Assembly (NCBI GenBank): GCA_035421265.1 | Contig: DAOLWP010000025.1 | Location: forward strand, 1 to 9,168 | Source: UBA6220 sp937870835 | GTDB lineage: Bacteria; Patescibacteriota; Minisyncoccia; Minisyncoccales; Minisyncoccaceae | Reading direction: 5' to 3' | Length of the DNA stretch: 9,168 nt | Notes under the pieces: model-generated | The model's input: only the letters and a program-made list of their open reading frames with translations | Told to the model about the DNA's origin: nothing | Databases searched by the model: none | Part shown: positions 5,855-9,168 of the stretch, piece after piece | Layout: each line of letters begins with the position of its first letter | Numbering within the stretch: the first letter of the stretch is position 1 | Program-made: the position numbers and the translations under genes

Positions 5855-6427
5855 ATGGAAGTTAAGAAAATAGCCAGCGAAATTTTTGATGTTGTAAAGT
5901 TAATTGTTTTAGCCCTTCTAATAGTAATTCCTATTAGGTGTTTTGTATTTCAGCCTTTTATTGTAAGCGGACAATCAATGGAGCCGAATTATCATTCTTC
6001 TGATTATTTAATTATTGATGAAATTTCTTATCGTAATAATAGTCCCGAACGGGGCGATGTTATTGTTTTTAAGTATCCTAAAAATCCAAACTTTAAATAT
6101 ATAAAAAGGATTATTGGGTTACCCGGAGAAACTATAGAGATTAAAAACGCAGAAATTTTTATTACTTCAAATGGACAAACCACAAAATTAGACGAAAGCT
6201 CTTATTTGCCGCAGTCAGTGCGAGATTCATGGGTGAGAATGGCTAATATGGATCCCCTTACCTTGGGGCCAAATGAATATTTTGTATTAGGAGACAATCG
6301 GAACAATTCTTCTGATTCAAGAGTATGGGGACCCTTGCCTGCTAAAAATATTATTGGAAAAACATTTTATACATTTTCTATTACTGGATTCATATTGTCA
6401 GATAACAATCCAGAATCTATTTATTAA
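5855..6427 (+). CDS. lepB: Signal peptidase I
   Basis: This membrane serine protease removes signal peptides from exported proteins. The 190-residue protein has one N-terminal membrane segment (about 11-32, VVKLIVLALLIVIPI) followed by the extracytoplasmic catalytic domain. The nucleophile motif is SGQSMEPN with S41. RGDVIVFKYP (66-75) follows, then the general-base lysine in KYIKRIIGLPGE (K84), and the family box GDNRNNSSDSRVWGP near the C-terminus. The Ser-Lys dyad is intact, so the enzyme should be active. The single membrane anchor and short length resemble Gram-positive SipS-type enzymes rather than the two-anchor E. coli LepB. It starts at ATG5855, 8 bases after a -10 box, with no Shine-Dalgarno site. 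hisS follows after 21 bases, suggesting co-transcription without an obvious functional link. Confidence 0.97.
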   Translation: MEVKKIASEIFDVVKLIVLALLIVIPIRCFVFQPFIVSGQSMEPNYHSSDYLIIDEISYRNNSPERGDVIVFKYPKNPNFKYIKRIIGLPGETIEIKNAEIFITSNGQTTKLDESSYLPQSVRDSWVRMANMDPLTLGPNEYFVLGDNRNNSSDSRVWGPLPAKNIIGKTFYTFSITGFILSDNNPESIY

Positions 6428-6448
6428 TTTTTATAATTTTATATTTAT

Positions 6449-7735
6449 ATGAGCAAAATAAAATATCAAAACCCACAAGGAATGCACGATATTTTGCCGG
6501 AAGACCAGCCTTATTATGAAACTATTTTTGAGGTTATAAAAAATTTTTTTGATTTTTATCATTTTAAGAAAATAGATACACCGATTTTAGAATATGCTGA
6601 TTTATTTGAACGAAGCGTAGGGCAAGATACTGATATTGTCCAAAAAGAAATGTATACTTTTAGAACTAAAGGGGGAAAAGATGTTTTAACCTTGCGCCCC
6701 GAAGGAACAGCTCCGATTATGCGAGCCTATCTTCAATATGGTTTTCATTCTTTGCCCCAGCCGGTAAAATTGTGGTATTATGGCCCCTTTTTTAGACATG
6801 AACGCCCCCAAGCCGGCCGATATAGACAATTCTATCAATTTGGAGCAGAAATTTTAGGGGAGAGCGAGCCAGTTGCGGATGCTGAATTAATTTCAATAAA
6901 TTATGAAATTTTGCAAGAATTAAAATTAAATAATTTAATTGTAAGAGTTAATTCTATTGGAGACGAATCTTGCCGTTCAGATTATAAAAAAGCTTTGAAT
7001 AAATTTTTAAGAGCTCAAAAAAACGCACTTTGTTTAGATTGCCAAAAACGCTCTAAAATAAATCCATTAAGAGTTTTAGATTGTAAGAATGAAAAGTGTC
7101 GGGAGGTCTTGAAAGAGGCGCCACAAAGTGTGGATTATCTTTGTGAAGATTGCCATATTCACTTTAAGGATGTTTTAGAATATTTAGATGAGATGAAAAT
7201 ACCTTATCTTCTTGACCCCTTTTTAGTAAGAGGCTTAGATTATTATACTCGCACTGTTTTTGAAATAGAACCAACCGATATGGAACAAAAAGCTCAAGGG
7301 TCCTTGTCAGGAGGAGGAAGATATGATAGTTTAGCTAAGGCATTAGGAAGCCGAATAAAAGTGCCATCTGTGGGAATGGCCGGAGGAATAGAAAGAATAA
7401 TTGCCTTGATGAAAGCCAAAGATTATAAACCAAAAACTGCGGCGCAAGCTCAAATATTTTTAGCCCAAATTGGGCCTTTAGCCAAGAAAAAATGTTTAGC
7501 AATAATGCAGGATTTGCGTAAAGCCAACCTAAGGGTTGTTGAATCTCTTGGTAAAAATTCGTTAAAAGCTCAATTGGGTTTAGCAAATAAATTAGGCATT
7601 AACAATGTGTTGATTATTGGGCAAAAAGAAGCTTTGCAGGGGACAGTGGTAATCCGAAATATGGAGACTGGAAAACAATTAGAAGTAAGGCAAGAAGAAA
7701 TCGTTAAAGCAATTAAACAAAATTTAAAAAATTAG
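6449..7735 (+). CDS. hisS: Histidyl-tRNA synthetase
   Basis: This class II synthetase charges tRNA-His. The 428-residue protein begins with KYQNPQGMHDILPED. It shows LRPEGTAPIMRAYLQYG (82-98), motif 2 YYGPFFRHERPQAGRYRQF (110-128), and the histidine-binding motif VRGLDYYTRTVFEI (260-273). Motif 3 is SGGGRYDSLAKALG (287-300) with GMAGGIERI (309-317). The C-terminal anticodon-binding domain covers about 333-428. The insertion domain (about 170-250) holds cysteine pairs C195/C198, C212/C217 and C232/C235. They could bind zinc, though NPLRVLDCK is a common feature of bacterial HisRS. Length is typical. It lies 21 bases after lepB and 15 before rpsU. No Shine-Dalgarno site is visible; TATAAT occurs at 6432-6437, 11 bases before the ATG, but without a suitable -35. 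Confidence 0.98.
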   Translation: MSKIKYQNPQGMHDILPEDQPYYETIFEVIKNFFDFYHFKKIDTPILEYADLFERSVGQDTDIVQKEMYTFRTKGGKDVLTLRPEGTAPIMRAYLQYGFHSLPQPVKLWYYGPFFRHERPQAGRYRQFYQFGAEILGESEPVADAELISINYEILQELKLNNLIVRVNSIGDESCRSDYKKALNKFLRAQKNALCLDCQKRSKINPLRVLDCKNEKCREVLKEAPQSVDYLCEDCHIHFKDVLEYLDEMKIPYLLDPFLVRGLDYYTRTVFEIEPTDMEQKAQGSLSGGGRYDSLAKALGSRIKVPSVGMAGGIERIIALMKAKDYKPKTAAQAQIFLAQIGPLAKKKCLAIMQDLRKANLRVVESLGKNSLKAQLGLANKLGINNVLIIGQKEALQGTVVIRNMETGKQLEVRQEEIVKAIKQNLKN

Positions 7736-7750
7736 ATTAAAAACAAAAAA

Positions 7751-7960
7751 ATGAAAATTCAAAAACAAGTTAAAGAAACATCTCAATCTTTAGTGTATCG
7801 TTTTACTAAAGCAGTTCAAAAAAGCGGGGTATTGGTTGAAGCGCGAAAAAGGGCGTTTTTTCAAAGACAAAAAAGTCGTAATTTAAGAAAAAGAGCGGCT
7901 TTACTTCGGGAAGAGAAAAAAAAAGAATTTTTGAGATTAAAAAAATTAGGGAAGAATTAA
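7751..7960 (+). CDS. rpsU: Small ribosomal subunit protein bS21
   Basis: The product is a 69-residue, highly basic protein of the 30S platform, near the anti-Shine-Dalgarno end of 16S rRNA. The family core is readable as SLVYRFTKAVQKSGVLVEARKR (13-34), matching the usual S21 pattern of RFxxxVxxSGxLxExRKR. It is followed by aromatic residues FF and a long Lys/Arg-rich helical tail. It follows hisS by 15 bases and precedes yqeY by 80; the rpsU-yqeY order is common in bacteria, which supports both calls. The ATG follows GATTAAAAACAAAAA, with no Shine-Dalgarno site. Confidence 0.93.
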   Translation: MKIQKQVKETSQSLVYRFTKAVQKSGVLVEARKRAFFQRQKSRNLRKRAALLREEKKKEFLRLKKLGKN

Positions 7961-8026
7961 TTTTTATAAATTCAAAAATGATTAGTTTATATTTTAGTTA
8001 AATATTTTTAGATATAAAAAATTAAT

Positions 8027-8032
8027 TATAAA
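8027..8032 (+). promoter_or_regulatory. Possible -10 box for yqeY
   Basis: TATAAA (5 of 6) ends 8 bases before the yqeY ATG, the same spacing as at parA and lepB. No recognisable -35 lies 16-18 bases upstream, and the 80-base gap after rpsU is so AT-rich that -10-like strings are expected by chance. yqeY may simply be read from upstream. Confidence 0.3.
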
Positions 8033-8040
8033 CTGAAATT

Positions 8041-8538
8041 ATGTCTATTGATGAAATTAGAAAAGATTTAATAGAGGCCCAAAAAACGCAAGACGAGTTA
8101 ACCGTTTCAGTTTTAAGAATGCTTTTAGCGGCCATTACAAATAAGGAAAAAGAAAAGAGAATTTATGTTGGCGTTAACGACCCTGAATTAAGCGCAGCGG
8201 AATTAGATAAGATGTCAAAGTTAAATGAAGAAGAGCTAAAAGAGGTAATTGCTTCCGAAGTCAAGAAAAGAAGAGATAGTGTTTCGAGCTTTGAGAAAGG
8301 AGGCCGTTCAGATTTAGCAGAAAAAGAACAAAAAGAGTTAGAAATTTTAAAAAAATATTTGCCACCCGAATTAACCGAATCGGAAATTAGAAAAATAGTG
8401 GAAACAGCAGCGGCAGAAATTGGAGCCAATGGAGAAAAAGATTTAGGAAGATTAATGCAAATTATAATTCCCCAAACAAAAAACCGAGCCGATGGATATT
8501 TGGTTGGTCAAATTGTCAAAGAAGTATTAGGAAAATAA
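8041..8538 (+). CDS. yqeY: GatB/YqeY domain protein
   Basis: This is a stand-alone relative of the tail domain of GatB, the tRNA-dependent amidotransferase subunit. Its biochemical role is not settled; a link to tRNA or translation is inferred from that domain and from its frequent place beside rpsU. In the 165-residue protein, the family pattern appears as VLRMLLAAITNKEKEKR (24-40), EVKKRRDSVSSFEKGGRSDL (73-92), EKEQKELEILKKYLPPELTE (94-113) and the C-terminal LGRLMQIIIPQTKNRADGYL (135-154). It is somewhat longer than the usual roughly 150 residues; the extra part seems to be 42-62 (VGVNDPELSAAELDKMSKLNE). No catalytic residues are expected. It ends just before a strong terminator, closing the lepB-to-yqeY series. 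Confidence 0.93.
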   Translation: MSIDEIRKDLIEAQKTQDELTVSVLRMLLAAITNKEKEKRIYVGVNDPELSAAELDKMSKLNEEELKEVIASEVKKRRDSVSSFEKGGRSDLAEKEQKELEILKKYLPPELTESEIRKIVETAAAEIGANGEKDLGRLMQIIIPQTKNRADGYLVGQIVKEVLGK

Positions 8539-8555
8539 TTTTAATATTTATGAAT

Positions 8556-8574
8556 CCGCCCAAAGGGCGGTTTT
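8556..8574 (+). terminator. Intrinsic terminator after yqeY
   Basis: CCGCCC (8556-8561) pairs with GGGCGG (8565-8570) around AAA and is followed at once by TTTTATTATAT. It lies 17 bases after the yqeY stop and separates that series from ybeY. There is no A-run before the stem, so it should act mainly on plus-strand transcripts. Confidence 0.9.
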
Positions 8575-8649
8575 ATTATATAAAATAATGATTATTGCCC
8601 TAAGTAATAATCTTTTAACTTAATTTTTTAAGGTATAGTTTAGGGGGGC

Positions 8650-8678
8650 TTGCCTTTATTTTTTTAATTTAGTAAAAT
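8650..8678 (+). promoter_or_regulatory. Candidate ybeY promoter
   Basis: TTGCCT (8650-8655) and TAAAAT (8673-8678, 5 of 6) are 17 bases apart. A start about 7 bases beyond would fall near 8685, downstream of the AGGAG at 8679-8683, so this promoter and that ribosome-binding site cannot both be used fully. TATAGT at 8634-8639 could serve a longer transcript but lacks a good -35. Confidence 0.45.
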
Positions 8679-8683
8679 AGGAG
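8679..8683 (+). promoter_or_regulatory. Shine-Dalgarno site of ybeY
   Basis: AGGAG stands 6 bases before ATG8690, ideal spacing. It is the only convincing Shine-Dalgarno sequence before any of the ten protein genes here, and it fixes the ybeY start. Confidence 0.7.
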
Positions 8684-8689
8684 TACAAA

Positions 8690-9145
8690 ATGATTAGTAT
8701 TATTAATTTTACACCAGAGTTTGGAAACATTAATGAGAAACTTTTAAAGGATTTGATTAGAAAAATTACAAAGAAAGAAAAAATAAACGCAAAAATAAAT
8801 TTATCTATTGCGTTTGTGTCTGCTTCAGAAATTAAAAAGTTAAATCAATCTTATCGAAAGAAAAATAAACCTACCGATGTATTATCTTTTGGAGAAATAA
8901 ATCCCTTTTCATTTTCGCAAGAAGATTTTTTTGAACCGCAGATTGTTGTTTGTTTGGAAGAAGTTAAAAAGAACGCGGAAGAATCCAAAGAACCCTTTGA
9001 GAAAGAAATAATCAGAGTTTTAATTCACGCCTTGCTTCATTTATTAGGAGAAGAGCACGAAAAAAATATTTTGGCGGCAAAAAAGATGTTTCAGAAACAA
9101 AAAGATTATCTTTCTAATTTGAAAAGTTTCAATGTTCTTAATTAA
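8690..9145 (+). CDS. ybeY: Endoribonuclease YbeY
   Basis: YbeY is a metal-dependent RNase needed for 16S rRNA 3'-end maturation and ribosome quality control. The 151-residue protein has LNQSYRKKNKPTDVLSFGE (51-69; R56 and the TDVLSF box). It also has the zinc site HALLHLLGEEH (H113, H117, H123), the H-x3-H-x5-H motif of the family. The usual GDI before the second conserved strand is replaced by PQIVVCLEEVKKNA (83-96). Length is normal and all three metal ligands are present, so it is likely active. It is separated from yqeY by a terminator and 151 bases, and begins its own unit. In many bacteria ybeY precedes a diacylglycerol kinase gene or era, which may lie beyond the window; only 23 AT-rich bases follow the stop here. 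Confidence 0.96.
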   Translation: MISIINFTPEFGNINEKLLKDLIRKITKKEKINAKINLSIAFVSASEIKKLNQSYRKKNKPTDVLSFGEINPFSFSQEDFFEPQIVVCLEEVKKNAEESKEPFEKEIIRVLIHALLHLLGEEHEKNILAAKKMFQKQKDYLSNLKSFNVLN

Positions 9146-9168
9146 TTTATTAAATAATTTTTATAGAT

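Noticed and set aside
8590..8612. GATTATT/AATAATC hairpin upstream of ybeY as a second terminator or operator
   Set aside because: Seven mostly A-T pairs with a 9-base loop are expected by chance in such AT-rich DNA, and the strong terminator at 8556-8574 already explains transcript ending.

Overview
The window looks like chromosomal DNA of a small-genome bacterium, most likely a member of the Candidate Phyla Radiation (Patescibacteria, Parcubacteria-like). This is inferred from several signs together: AT-rich sequence, compact housekeeping genes, almost no Shine-Dalgarno sites, A/T-rich codon use, and short family members such as a DprA without its N-terminal helical domain. All ten proteins read through with the standard bacterial code. 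pth ends in TGA at a normal length, which argues against the UGA=Gly code of Gracilibacteria and SR1. No protein shows clear signs of recent transfer.

Layout. Bases 114-200 are tRNA-Leu(CAA). Behind it lies a scrambled 260-base stretch holding two perfect 35-bp tandem repeats, a strikingly GC-rich segment that looks like a degenerate second copy of the tRNA, and a promoter. Then come parA and parB on the plus strand (chromosome segregation). A bidirectional terminator separates parB from the convergent minus-strand operon pth-dprA-topA (peptidyl-tRNA recycling, DNA uptake and recombination, supercoil relaxation). A 123-bp divergent promoter region separates pth from the plus-strand series lepB-hisS-rpsU-yqeY (signal peptidase, histidyl-tRNA synthetase, ribosomal protein bS21, GatB/YqeY-family protein), which ends at a second terminator. 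ybeY (16S rRNA maturation and quality-control endonuclease) begins a further unit at the right edge.

The genes are mostly core information-processing functions: tRNA, tRNA charging and recycling, ribosome assembly, DNA topology and segregation. There is no defence island, CRISPR array, transposase or biosynthetic cluster. The least ordinary features are (i) the tRNA-Leu-derived, GC-rich inverted-repeat element upstream of parA, and (ii) a recurring promoter layout in which a good -10 box ends only 8-9 bases before the ATG with no ribosome-binding site, suggesting leaderless mRNAs for parA, pth, lepB and perhaps yqeY. I do not see a clear undescribed multi-gene system.
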